Assembly: GCA_030669585.1 (NCBI GenBank)
Contig: DAOVDI010000016.1
Location: 1 to 35,161, forward strand
Direction of reading: 5' to 3'
Source of the DNA: Acidobacteriota bacterium
GTDB taxonomy: Bacteria; Acidobacteriota; Aminicenantia; Aminicenantales; Aminicenantaceae
DNA: 35,161 nt
Shown here: in pieces, positions 27,168-35,161 of the stretch
Position numbering within the stretch: the first letter of the stretch is position 1
Layout: each line of letters opens with the position of its first letter
The notes under the pieces: generated by a model
Database searches by the model: none
Told to the model about the DNA's origin: nothing
The model's input: the letters and a program-made list of their open reading frames with translations, nothing else
Position numbers and translations under genes: made by a program

Positions 27168-27196
27168 TTGACACCGTCAGGCGTCTGTGTTATTTT
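27168..27196 (+). promoter_or_regulatory. Candidate sigma70-type promoter TTGACA-17 bp-TATTTT upstream of cbiM
   Basis: Perfect -35 hexamer, 17-nt spacer, 4/6 -10, about 40 nt before the ATG at 27237. Confidence 0.45.
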
Positions 27197-27236
27197 TTGA
27201 TTTCTTCTTTGAACTGATTTCAGCGGAAAGTTAAAA

Positions 27237-27815
27237 ATGCACATAGCTGATGGGATCATCGCAACTGAAATAGCCATTGCTGCCGATGTGTTTTCAGCCG
27301 GGGTGCTTTTTATTTTCGGGAAAAAAATACCGACAGATGATGTCCCAAAGATGGGGCTTATGGCGGCTGCTCTGTTCGTTATATCCCTGGTCCACTTTCC
27401 TATTGCGGGAACATCCATGCATCTGGGTCTTTTCGGGCTTGCCGGCATACTTCTGGGATGGGGGGCCTTTCCTGTTATTTTTATAGCTCTTCTTTTTCAG
27501 TCTCTTATTTTTCAGCACGGAGGACTGATGTCTCTCGGATTAAACGCTGTAAACATGGGGGCAGGAGCTGTGGCAGGCTATCTGATCTGGAAAATGTGCG
27601 GATTTCCGGAAAAAGTCCGGGCTTTTCTTGCTGGTTTTTTTGGCATATTGATTGCAGCCTTTCTCATGGCGCTTGAATTTCAGCTTTCCGGATATGGAAA
27701 AGGGATATTTTATATTCTTTACGCCTATGTTCTGGTGGCAGGCATTGAGGGAGTCTTAACAGCGAGTGTTATTGGTTTTTTTCGCCGGGTCGATCCGGCT
27801 ATCTTTAAGAAGTGA
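27237..27815 (+). CDS. cbiM: Cobalt/nickel ECF transporter substrate-specific component CbiM
   Basis: N-terminal MHIADGI (MHIPDG-type metal site), HFPIAGTSMHLGLFGLAGILLG, LIFQHGGLMSLGLNAVNMG. Confidence 0.9.
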   Translation: MHIADGIIATEIAIAADVFSAGVLFIFGKKIPTDDVPKMGLMAAALFVISLVHFPIAGTSMHLGLFGLAGILLGWGAFPVIFIALLFQSLIFQHGGLMSLGLNAVNMGAGAVAGYLIWKMCGFPEKVRAFLAGFFGILIAAFLMALEFQLSGYGKGIFYILYAYVLVAGIEGVLTASVIGFFRRVDPAIFKK

Positions 27816-27822
27816 GTTAACT

Positions 27823-28302
27823 ATGAAAAAAACAGTTTTATTTTATGTATTAATGGGAATGACAGTGTTGGCTTTTGCCCATGGTGTCAATGTGGATGTC
27901 AGCCAACAGTCTCCTTTTATTGTAGTCAGAGCCGCTTACAGCGGAGGAATTGTTCTTTCTGGCGCTCTTGTGAGGATAGAACGCCCCGGGGAAGATAAAA
28001 AGGAATTCCAGAGCGGCCGAATGGACATTTCAGGATGCTTCGTTTTTAAACCCGATAAACCTGGAGAGTGGGTTATTGTCATCGATGATGAAAAGGGACA
28101 CAGAAAGAAAGCGATGGTCTCTTTGGATGAGGTATTTTTCAGCCCCTCTCCTAAAGAGCAGCCTGTAGTCCCGGAACCGGAAATTATTGAAAAAAAAGTC
28201 CCTTTTGTCCCTCTCTACATGAAAGTCTTGCTCGGCCTGGCGTTTATCCTGGGTATTACCGGACTTTTCTACGGCGTAAAAGCAAGAAGTGGAAAAAAGT
28301 GA
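27823..28302 (+). CDS. CbiL/NikL-like auxiliary component (signal peptide, extracytoplasmic domain, C-terminal TM)
   Basis: MKKTVLFYVLMGMTVLAFAHGVNVDV...; extracytoplasmic domain; C-terminal TM VLLGLAFILGITGLFYGVKA. Lies between cbiM and cbiQ. Start at ATG 27823. Confidence 0.65.
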   Translation: MKKTVLFYVLMGMTVLAFAHGVNVDVSQQSPFIVVRAAYSGGIVLSGALVRIERPGEDKKEFQSGRMDISGCFVFKPDKPGEWVIVIDDEKGHRKKAMVSLDEVFFSPSPKEQPVVPEPEIIEKKVPFVPLYMKVLLGLAFILGITGLFYGVKARSGKK

Positions 28303-28366
28303 GACTCCTATCCCATGGTCATTCCCATGAATATAGGAATCCAGATATAAGAAATATATTTGTAAT

Positions 28367-29116
28367 ATGAAGCATGATTACCTGGATAAATACAGCGGAT
28401 TGGATTCCGTCCTCCGCCGGCTTGACCCCCGGACAAAGATCTTTGCCTTCTTTTCGGCAATAGTTATTATTGTCTCCGAGCCAAAGGGAGAGCTTTTTCC
28501 ATTTATTTTTTATTCTGTGGCGCTTGGTTCGTTGATCATGGCGGGGAGGATTCCCCTGAAGTTTGTCTTGAGCCGCTGTTTGATCGCTTCCCCCTTTATC
28601 CTGATGGCTGCTTTGCTTCTCCCTCTTTCCTTGCTTTTCAGCGGTCCAATAAAGTCAGATGTCTTTTCCGTTAATATGGCTGCCCTTTCCGGATCGATCC
28701 TCCTGAAAGCTTATTCCGCGCTGATTCTTGTTGTTCTGTTGACTTCGACAGATAAATTCCACAGGCTGTTAAAGGGATTACGAAGCCTGGGAATGCCTTC
28801 TGTTTTAGGTGCGATGTCGGCCTTGATGTATCGTTATATATTTATCCTCAATGATGAAAGGCTCCGGACCAACAGGGCGAGAGAAAGCCGGACTCCAGGC
28901 CGGTTGAAGATCAGCCGGTTCAAGGTCCTAGGCCATCAGGCGGCCATGATTTTTCTGCGGAGCTGGGACCGTGCCCATACCGTGTACCAATCCATGTTAT
29001 CCAGGGGATTTGACGGAAGTTTTCCAGAATTTGAAGGACTGGCTTTCCATCGGCGTGATCTTGTGTTTATAATTGGATTTTTTATTATTATGAGTGTAAT
29101 CCGGATCTATGCCTGA
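28367..29116 (+). CDS. cbiQ: Energy-coupling factor transmembrane protein CbiQ
   Basis: HDYLDKYSGLDSVLRRLDPRTKIFAF, ALMYRYIFILNDERLRTNRARESRTPG, SMLSRGFDG. Confidence 0.9.
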   Translation: MKHDYLDKYSGLDSVLRRLDPRTKIFAFFSAIVIIVSEPKGELFPFIFYSVALGSLIMAGRIPLKFVLSRCLIASPFILMAALLLPLSLLFSGPIKSDVFSVNMAALSGSILLKAYSALILVVLLTSTDKFHRLLKGLRSLGMPSVLGAMSALMYRYIFILNDERLRTNRARESRTPGRLKISRFKVLGHQAAMIFLRSWDRAHTVYQSMLSRGFDGSFPEFEGLAFHRRDLVFIIGFFIIMSVIRIYA

Positions 29117-29867
29117 ACCAAAAAATTGCCCTTTTTCCGTAGTTTTAGAAAATGTGACATTCGCCTATGGCGAGAATTCTGCTCTTAAAAGCGTTTCCCT
29201 TGAGGTCAGAAAACAGGAACGTTTTGGTATCATCGGTCCGTCCGGGGCCGGAAAGTCCACTCTGCTTCTTCACTTGAACGGATTATTGCGGGGAGAAGGC
29301 AGGGTTATAATTGAAGGCCTGGAACTGAGAAAGGAGACCCTTGCAGAGGTCCGGAAGCGGGTCGGACTTGTGTTCCAGAATCCAGATGACCAACTTTTTA
29401 ATCCTACGGTCGAGGAGGATATCGCTTTCGGCCTCTTGAATATGGAAATTAATAAAGAAAAAATACGCATCATGATCAAAGATACTCTTCGCCTGATGAA
29501 TCTCGAGGGATTTGAAGGCAGGACTTCTCATCATCTTTCTTTCGGCGAAAGAAAGCGCGTTGCCCTGGCTACGGTCCTGGCGATGCAGCCCGATGTGATC
29601 GCTTTTGATGAGCCCTTTTCAAACCTGGACCCGGCGACTATCAAGCAGTTTATTAAAACAATTAAAAATCTGGATGCCACGGTATTGATCGTTTCACAGC
29701 AGATCCTTCCTGTTCTGGCATGCTGTGACCGGATCGCTGTCATGAATGAAGGAACCATTCTGAAAGTGGGAAGCCCGGACGAAATAATGGCTGATAAAGC
29801 GCTGCTTGAAAAATGCAGGCTGGATGTTTCTTTTTATGCAGATATATTCAAAAACCATTTAAGCTGA
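29109..29867 (+). CDS. cbiO: Energy-coupling factor ATP-binding protein CbiO
   Basis: GPSGAGKSTLLLHLNGLL (Walker A), FQNPDDQLFNPTVEEDIAFG, LSFGERKRVALATVLAMQPDVIAFDEPFSNLDP. Confidence 0.93.
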   Translation: MPEPKNCPFSVVLENVTFAYGENSALKSVSLEVRKQERFGIIGPSGAGKSTLLLHLNGLLRGEGRVIIEGLELRKETLAEVRKRVGLVFQNPDDQLFNPTVEEDIAFGLLNMEINKEKIRIMIKDTLRLMNLEGFEGRTSHHLSFGERKRVALATVLAMQPDVIAFDEPFSNLDPATIKQFIKTIKNLDATVLIVSQQILPVLACCDRIAVMNEGTILKVGSPDEIMADKALLEKCRLDVSFYADIFKNHLS

Positions 29868-29882
29868 ATTATTTATAAAAAT

Positions 29883-29940
29883 TTGCGATACGTTTAAACA
29901 GCAATACAACCATATGAAGATTCTTATTTATGTATCGCAA
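29883..29940. repeat. Inverted repeat ttgcgatac (29883-29891) / gtatcgcaa (29932-29940)
   Basis: 9 bp perfect inverted arms separated by 40 bp, immediately left of module A. Confidence 0.65.
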
Positions 29941-29941
29941 C

Positions 29942-30098
29942 TTTTTACCCTTCGGGCGAGCCGATCTCACCGCAGTGGCTTCGTCGTGTTCTGTTCGCAG
30001 TATATAAATACAGCTTCACGAACCACTCCTTGCAGCTACGGCAATCTCGACCCGTAAATAATCCAGACTCTATGAATTATTCATAAAAAATGGCCGAT
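29942..30098. repeat. Intergenic MITE-like module, copy A
   Basis: First 50 nt identical to 30201..30250, and 74/77 over the first 77 nt. Ends with tgaattattcataaaaaatggccgat. Confidence 0.8.
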
Positions 30099-30199
30099 TC
30101 ACATATTTATTTTGGATGGTCATAGCTTTCAATAAAGGATTTTGCCAGGGATAAATTGGGTGCTGAATATCATAGATCGTTGATAAAAAATCATCGGCC
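30092..30199. repeat. Inverted repeat ggccgat (30092-30098) / atcggcc (30193-30199) between modules A and B
   Basis: 7 bp perfect inverted arms bracketing about 94 bp of spacer. Confidence 0.5.
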
Positions 30200-30200
30200 T

Positions 30201-30347
30201 TTTTTACCCTTCGGGCGAGCCGATCTCACCGCAGTGGCTTCGTCGTGTTCCGTTCGCAGTATATGAATACGGCTTCATACGCCACGCCTCGCATATCGAC
30301 CCGTGAATAAAGCATACTCTGAATTATTGATAAAAAATGCCGATACG
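30201..30347. repeat. Intergenic MITE-like module, copy B
   Basis: Shares the 77-nt start with copy A and ends with tgaattattgataaaaaatgccgatacg. Confidence 0.8.
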
Positions 30348-30432
30348 TTGAAAAAAAGGGTTCAAGGATTCAAGTGCTTTTTTTTCTAACAACTTAGTGC
30401 TTTGAACATCCTCTCAACCCTTCCTATCTCCT

Positions 30433-30516
30433 CGTCATTCCCGTGGAAACGGGAATCCAGTCTATTTTCTTTATTTTCATATCTTATCCTGGTTTCCCGC
30501 TTTCGCGGGAATGACG
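30433..30516. repeat. Head-to-head pair of palindromic repeats
   Basis: cgtcattcccgtggaaacgggaatccag (30433-30460) and ctggtttcccgctttcgcgggaatgacg (30489-30516) are near reverse complements. Confidence 0.85.
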
Positions 30517-30524
30517 TAAATTAA

Positions 30525-30664
30525 ATGACTTTGGGCTAAGCTGCTTCTAGCCTTGGGCTCTTCTTTTTTGGCCTCTTATTCTTTCACTCGAACCCTAGAA
30601 TCCTCGAATCCTTGAATCCTTAAATTTTGATGACTTTGGGCTAAGCTGCTTCTAGCCTTGGGCT
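30525..30664 (+). repeat. 35-bp direct repeat atgactttgggctaagctgcttctagccttgggct (30525-30559 and 30630-30664)
   Basis: Two identical copies 105 bp apart. Confidence 0.9.
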
Positions 30665-30670
30665 TTCTCC

Positions 30671-30790
30671 GACTTCGACGACTTCAATGGACTTCAACGG
30701 ACTTCGATTGACTTTTTTTCTTTGGCCTTTGGCCCTTGGCCTTCTTCGACTTCAATAGACTTCAATAGACTTCTATAGACTTTTATAGAC
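30671..30790 (+). repeat. Degenerate 10-bp-period repeat gacttcWata, interrupted
   Basis: gacttcgac gacttcaatg gacttcaacg gacttcgatt ... gacttcaata gacttcaata gacttctata gacttttata gac. Confidence 0.85.
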
Positions 30791-30811
30791 TGTTTTTCCA
30801 GTGCTTATTTA

Positions 30812-31330
30812 TCAGGTATTATCTAATGCTTCCAACTCGATCAGGACTTTCTCCGGGTCCACAAGATCTCCATTTTTTACCAGGATCTTTTTTACCACTG
30901 CCTCAACACCAGCCTTGATCTCGTTTTCCATCTTCATGGCTTCCACAATAGCCAGAGTCTGATTCTTCCGCACTTGCTGCCCTTTTTCAACATTGATCTG
31001 TATGATTTTTCCAGGCATGGGCGCTTTAACGATCAGCATATCCTCCAGTGAACGGTCCTCTCCTCTGGTAAATGCCTCGTCATCATCTCCTGAGGATCCC
31101 AGGAACACAAAGTGACGCCCGTTGCAGCAACTGTAGTATTTCTCTCCATCCTTCGTCAGATAGATCCTGTGTGAAACGCCCTCGATCAAAATAGAGAACA
31201 CATTCGGAGAAATCGTACGGATGTCCACTTCAACGGCTTCTCCGTCTTTTTGAGTGTAATAATAAAGGCCGTCCTTTTTTTCCAGAAAGACCGTAACAGG
31301 TTTATTCTCGATCAAAAAAGTGAATTCCAT
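30812..31330 (-). CDS. Biotin carboxyl carrier (BT-BCCP) subunit of acyl-CoA carboxylase, probably methylcrotonyl-CoA carboxylase
   Basis: VKAPMPGKIIQINVEKGQQVRKNQTLAIVEAMKMENEIKA biotinyl motif. Adjacent to biotin carboxylase. Confidence 0.88.
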   Translation of the reverse strand: MEFTFLIENKPVTVFLEKKDGLYYYTQKDGEAVEVDIRTISPNVFSILIEGVSHRIYLTKDGEKYYSCCNGRHFVFLGSSGDDDEAFTRGEDRSLEDMLIVKAPMPGKIIQINVEKGQQVRKNQTLAIVEAMKMENEIKAGVEAVVKKILVKNGDLVDPEKVLIELEALDNT

Positions 31331-31334
31331 CAGA

Positions 31335-32840
31335 TCATCCTCTTCCCATACGCCATTTCCCCAGAGTCAGCCAGGGAGAAGTTTCTAATTCCTGCTCTCC
31401 ATGTTTCCCGGTCCGGATGTGGACATTTTGGAGACTGTCATAGGCTGCGGCGATAGCCACAATCTTCCTGTTTTCTTCCGATCCTGACCTTTCGCTCCAA
31501 TCGTCAAAATACCGGGATATAAATGCTGTTGTCGTGCTGCCGTTTTTAAACTCGGGATGGGCAAAAACATCTTTTAGAAAATCCAGAGTGGTCTTTATGC
31601 CCAGAATCACATAATCATTTAAGGCTTCGCTCATGCGGCGGATAGCCATATCCCGATCACCAGCCCAGACGATCAGTTTAGCCAGGATAGGATCATAATA
31701 AATAGGAACCTCGCATCCACTAAAAATACCGCAGTCGTGCCTTACTCCCGGCCCATGGGGTTCTTTAAGATAGAGAACCCGGCCGGATGATGGAAGGAAT
31801 TGATTGTCCGGGTCTTCAGCGTATATCCGGCATTCGATCGCATGCCCTTTCTGTTTCAGATCACTCTGTTTCAGAGCCAGTTTTTCCCCTGCAGCCACAT
31901 GGAGCTGTTGATGAACGAGGTCAATCCCTGTCACCAATTCGGTCACAGGATGCTCAACTTGAAGTCGTGCGTTGACCTCAAGAAAATAGAAGTTCCTGTT
32001 TTTATCAAGGAGGAACTCCACTGTTCCAGCATTGTTATACCCGGCAGCTTTAACAACCTTCAGGGCTGTCTCCCCCATTATGTAGCGCAGATCAGGGTCA
32101 AGAGCAACTGAAGGGGATTCCTCGATGATCTTCTGATGCCGTCTCTGAATTGAACATTCTCTCTCAAAAAGGTGAACCGTGTTCCCAAAATTATCCGCTA
32201 ATATCTGCACTTCTACATGGCGCGGCTCCTCGATGTACTTTTCCAGATAAACAGAATCATTACCGAATGCGCTCTTGGCCTCCCGTTTGCCGGCTTCCAA
32301 TCCTGGCATCAGCTCATCTGCGTTATAAGCGATACGCATACCTTTGCCTCCGCCACCTGCGGATGCTTTTATCATTACAGGATATCCGATCTTTTTGGCC
32401 TCGTTTGCATAGTCAGCGATGTTCTTATGAACTTCTTTCATCCCCGGAATAATGGGAATGTCCGCCTTTTCCATAGTCTGCCGGGACCGGATTTTGTCCC
32501 CCACCAATTCCATTGATTGGGAAGCAGGACCGATAAATACGATTTCGCTGTCCTCACAAAGACGTGCGAATTCCGGATTTTCCGCCAGAAAACCATAGCC
32601 GGGATGCACGGCCTCAGCCCCTGTTTTTTTCGCAGTCTCTATTATGCGGTCCATGGCCAGATAACTGTCCTGTGCCGGCGCAGGACCGATACAAACAGCT
32701 TCATCTGCCACCTGGACATGAAGACTATCACGGTCTGCTTCCGAATAGACTGCCACAGTGGTTATTTCCAGCTCTCTGCACGCTCTTATGATACGGACTG
32801 CTATCTCTCCCCTGTTCGCTATCAATATTTTCTGGAACAT
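31335..32840 (-). CDS. Biotin carboxylase subunit of acyl-CoA carboxylase, probably methylcrotonyl-CoA carboxylase alpha
   Basis: MFQKILIANRGEIAVRIIRACRELEI, HPGYGFLAENPEFA, KASAGGGGKGMRIA, ERECSIQRRHQKIIEE, FLEVNARLQVEHPVTE. Start at ATG 32840 rather than ORF-track 32912. Confidence 0.93.
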   Translation of the reverse strand: MFQKILIANRGEIAVRIIRACRELEITTVAVYSEADRDSLHVQVADEAVCIGPAPAQDSYLAMDRIIETAKKTGAEAVHPGYGFLAENPEFARLCEDSEIVFIGPASQSMELVGDKIRSRQTMEKADIPIIPGMKEVHKNIADYANEAKKIGYPVMIKASAGGGGKGMRIAYNADELMPGLEAGKREAKSAFGNDSVYLEKYIEEPRHVEVQILADNFGNTVHLFERECSIQRRHQKIIEESPSVALDPDLRYIMGETALKVVKAAGYNNAGTVEFLLDKNRNFYFLEVNARLQVEHPVTELVTGIDLVHQQLHVAAGEKLALKQSDLKQKGHAIECRIYAEDPDNQFLPSSGRVLYLKEPHGPGVRHDCGIFSGCEVPIYYDPILAKLIVWAGDRDMAIRRMSEALNDYVILGIKTTLDFLKDVFAHPEFKNGSTTTAFISRYFDDWSERSGSEENRKIVAIAAAYDSLQNVHIRTGKHGEQELETSPWLTLGKWRMGRG

Positions 32841-32841
32841 A

Positions 32842-33630
32842 TCACTCCATCCATTTTGGCTTGCGTTTCTCCAGAAAAGCGGCCATCCCTTCCTGCCCCT
32901 CTTCACTGACACGCAGATTAGCGATCATCCTGGCTGTAAACTCCTTGACTTCGGATGTTTGCATGCGCGGCACTTTGATAAGCAGCTCTTTGCAGCAGGC
33001 AATCGCTTCCGGTCCGGATGTTACAAGCTGTTCGATCAAAGCATCTATCCTACCCCCAAGCTCAGTAAAAGGAACCGTATCATTGACGAGACCGATATCC
33101 TTTGCTGTTTGGGCTGAAATCCTTTTTCCTGTTAAAAAATATTCACGGGCTTTACTCTCTCCGATCTTCCGGACCACATATGGAGAGATCGCCGCCGGTA
33201 CAAGTCCTATCTTTACTTCGCTCAGTCCGAATTTGGCGTTATCTGAAGCAATTGCTATATCAGAGGCAGACACAAATCCAGTGCCTCCTCCGATAGCTGC
33301 CCCGTTCACCATTGCTATGGCCGGCTTAGGGAGGGCATAAATTTTACGCATCAATTCAGCGATATTCATGGATTCTTCAAGATTTTGTTCAAAAGAGTAT
33401 TTTATGATCTCCTTCATCCAGTTCAGGTCAGCTCCTGCACAGAAAGATTTCCCCTTGCCTGTTAATACTACGACTCTGACGTCCGGATCATCCTTGGCCA
33501 GATCAAAAACAGCGCTGAGCTCATTTATCATCACAGAATTAAACGCATTGTGGACTTCGGGTCTATTCAGTGTGACCCACATCACCTTATTTCGCTTTTC
33601 CAATAAAATGGTCTTATATCCGGTTGTCAT
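32842..33630 (-). CDS. Enoyl-CoA hydratase/isomerase family, probably methylglutaconyl-CoA hydratase
   Basis: VTLNRPEVHNAFN, GKGKSFCAGADLNWMK, MVNGAAIGGGTGFVSASDIAIAS, GLVPAAISPYV. ATG at 33630 (MTTGYKT) follows the stop of the upstream carboxylase gene. Confidence 0.88.
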   Translation of the reverse strand: MTTGYKTILLEKRNKVMWVTLNRPEVHNAFNSVMINELSAVFDLAKDDPDVRVVVLTGKGKSFCAGADLNWMKEIIKYSFEQNLEESMNIAELMRKIYALPKPAIAMVNGAAIGGGTGFVSASDIAIASDNAKFGLSEVKIGLVPAAISPYVVRKIGESKAREYFLTGKRISAQTAKDIGLVNDTVPFTELGGRIDALIEQLVTSGPEAIACCKELLIKVPRMQTSEVKEFTARMIANLRVSEEGQEGMAAFLEKRKPKWME

Positions 33631-33634
33631 TCCA

Positions 33635-35161
33635 TTACATCCTGAAAATTCCGACCTGATAGTCAGGTACCGGTGCATTTAGACTCATGGCAATCCCCAG
33701 GGCCAGGGCCTCACGCGTTTCCAGGGGATCCAGTATTCCGTCATCCCAAATCCTTGCTGTACTGTAATAAGGACTTGCTTCCTGAGTATATTTCTCCAGT
33801 ATTGGCTCCATCATTTTTTGCTTTTCCTCTTGCGTCAGCTTTTTCCCCTGCTGCTTAAGACGCTTGATCTTGACAGAAACAAGCACATTGGCCGCCTGTT
33901 CACCACCCATAACACTGATCCGGGAAGTCGGCCACATCCACAGCAGCCTGGGATCATAAGCCCTTCCGCACATGGCATAATTCCCCGCCCCATAGGATCC
34001 GCCGACTATAACCGTGAATTTTGGCACAAGGGCGTTAGCCACGGCATGCACGAGCTTGGCGCCATCCTTTGCAATTCCCTTATGCTCATACTGCTTTCCA
34101 ACGATAAATCCGGTGATGTTCTGCAGGAAAACAATGGGGATTTTCCGCATGGAACAGAGTGTTACAAAATGGGCGCCTTTCACCGAGCTTTCGGAAAAAA
34201 GAACACCGTTGTTGGCAAGAATTCCGACAGGGAATCCCAATATCCTGGCAAATCCGCAGACCAGGGTCTGCCCGTACAACTCCTTGAATTCCTGAAAACG
34301 GCTCCCGTCAACCAGTCTGGCAATAATCTCTCTGATATCAAAGGGTTTTTTCAGATCCTGGGGGATAACGCCATAAAGCTCTTCGGGATCATAATATGGG
34401 TCTTCCGGCTGCTGAAGATTCAGCCTGAACTTTTGCGGAGGGTCCAGTGTCTCTACGATATTCCGTGCAATACTCAGCGCATGACCGTCATTCTGGGCGT
34501 AATAATCCGAGACTCCGGATATACGGCAGTGCACATCCGCTCCTCCCAGATCTTCATCACTAACTTCTTCACCAGTGGCAGCTTTGACCAGAGGAGGTCC
34601 TCCTATAAAGATCGTTCCCTGCTTCCGCACAATGACCGTTTCATCGCTCATGGCCGGCACATAAGCGCCTCCGGCCGTACACGACCCCAGGACTACTGAG
34701 ATCTGAGGGATACCCATGGCCGAAAGCCTTGCCTGGTTATAAAAAATGCGGCCAAAATGTTCTTTATCAGGGAAAGTCCCGGCCTGATGAGGAAGAAATA
34801 TCCCTCCGGAATCAACCAGATAGATGCATGGAAGCCGGTTTTCCATGGCCACTTCCTGAGCACGCAGATGCTTTTTAATGGTCATGGGAAAATAAGTGCC
34901 TCCCTTAACCGTGGCATCATTGGCTATGACCAGTACTTCCCGCCCATGCACTATGCCGATCCCTGTCACCATGCTTGCGCCGGGTGCGGCATTGTCATAC
35001 ATCTCATAGGCAGCCAGAGCATTTAATTCGATAAACGGCGTATTGCGGTCAAACAGTTTGTCCAGCCGTTCTCTTGCCAGCATCTTCCCCCTTGATTTCT
35101 GGAGCTCTCTGTATTTAGGAGGGCCACCTTCATGTATTGTATTCAGCCGGTCTTTATACTG
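33635..35161 (-). CDS. Methylcrotonyl-CoA carboxylase carboxyltransferase (beta) subunit, 5' end beyond window
   Basis: [59 protein letters not shown] is MCC-beta-like. The frame stays open upstream of 35083 to the window edge ([33 protein letters not shown]), so the ORF-track Met is internal. Confidence 0.9.
   Translation of the reverse strand, partial: QYKDRLNTIHEGGPPKYRELQKSRGKMLARERLDKLFDRNTPFIELNALAAYEMYDNAAPGASMVTGIGIVHGREVLVIANDATVKGGTYFPMTIKKHLRAQEVAMENRLPCIYLVDSGGIFLPHQAGTFPDKEHFGRIFYNQARLSAMGIPQISVVLGSCTAGGAYVPAMSDETVIVRKQGTIFIGGPPLVKAATGEEVSDEDLGGADVHCRISGVSDYYAQNDGHALSIARNIVETLDPPQKFRLNLQQPEDPYYDPEELYGVIPQDLKKPFDIREIIARLVDGSRFQEFKELYGQTLVCGFARILGFPVGILANNGVLFSESSVKGAHFVTLCSMRKIPIVFLQNITGFIVGKQYEHKGIAKDGAKLVHAVANALVPKFTVIVGGSYGAGNYAMCGRAYDPRLLWMWPTSRISVMGGEQAANVLVSVKIKRLKQQGKKLTQEEKQKMMEPILEKYTQEASPYYSTARIWDDGILDPLETREALALGIAMSLNAPVPDYQVGIFRM

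Noticed and set aside
27022-27236. Cobalamin or Ni/Co riboswitch upstream of cbiM
   Set aside because: I do not see the conserved B12-box or the NiCo four-way-junction consensus; only a plausible promoter is visible. An Infernal/Rfam search would settle this.
29942-30350. Modules A/B as integron attC sites or a retron msr-msd
   Set aside because: No integrase or reverse transcriptase in the window, no GTTRRRY-type attC core, and the conserved part is in the module body rather than just the ends.
33818-34699. 293-aa plus-strand ORF opposite the carboxyltransferase gene
   Set aside because: Antisense shadow of a well supported MCC-beta gene; no recognisable domain.

Overview
Window of a bacterial chromosome, densely coding, with few mobile-element signs. 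All calls are by eye from the sequence and ORF track, with no database search. Left to right: a tricorn-protease homolog (121-3423,+); a short TorD-like chaperone (3432-3953,-); a repeat-rich intergenic island (about 3960-4390); a KamA-family radical SAM protein (4394-6205,+); a phosphofructokinase with PPi-type motifs (6207-7409,-); an overlapping operon of GH38 alpha-mannosidase, Gfo/Idh/MocA oxidoreductase, UroD-fold protein and ROK kinase (7490-13192,+); a signalling block of HAMP-PAS histidine kinase, single-domain response regulator and REC-PAS-GGDEF-EAL protein (13393-17358,+); a large uncharacterised, possibly glycoside-hydrolase-like protein (17518-19869,+); an HD-domain protein; a half-size GDT1/UPF0016 protein; a second tricorn homolog (21111-24266,+); an AlkD-like protein; a GH2 lipoprotein (24970-27021,-); a Co/Ni ECF transporter, CbiM-CbiL-like-CbiQ-CbiO (27237-29867,+); a second repeat-rich island (29868-30811); and a leucine-degradation (methylcrotonyl-CoA carboxylase) block on the minus strand (30812-35161) that runs off the right edge. 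The main oddities are: two repeat islands sharing the same classes of dispersed repeats, including two copies of a MITE-like module with inverted ends; a glycan operon with an embedded UroD-fold protein and a nearby uncharacterised large protein; a biotin carboxylase/BCCP pair split exactly at the usual fusion junction of MCC alpha, in different frames; and a TorD-like protein that seems to lack the central TorD motif region. No CRISPR array, rRNA or convincing tRNA was seen.
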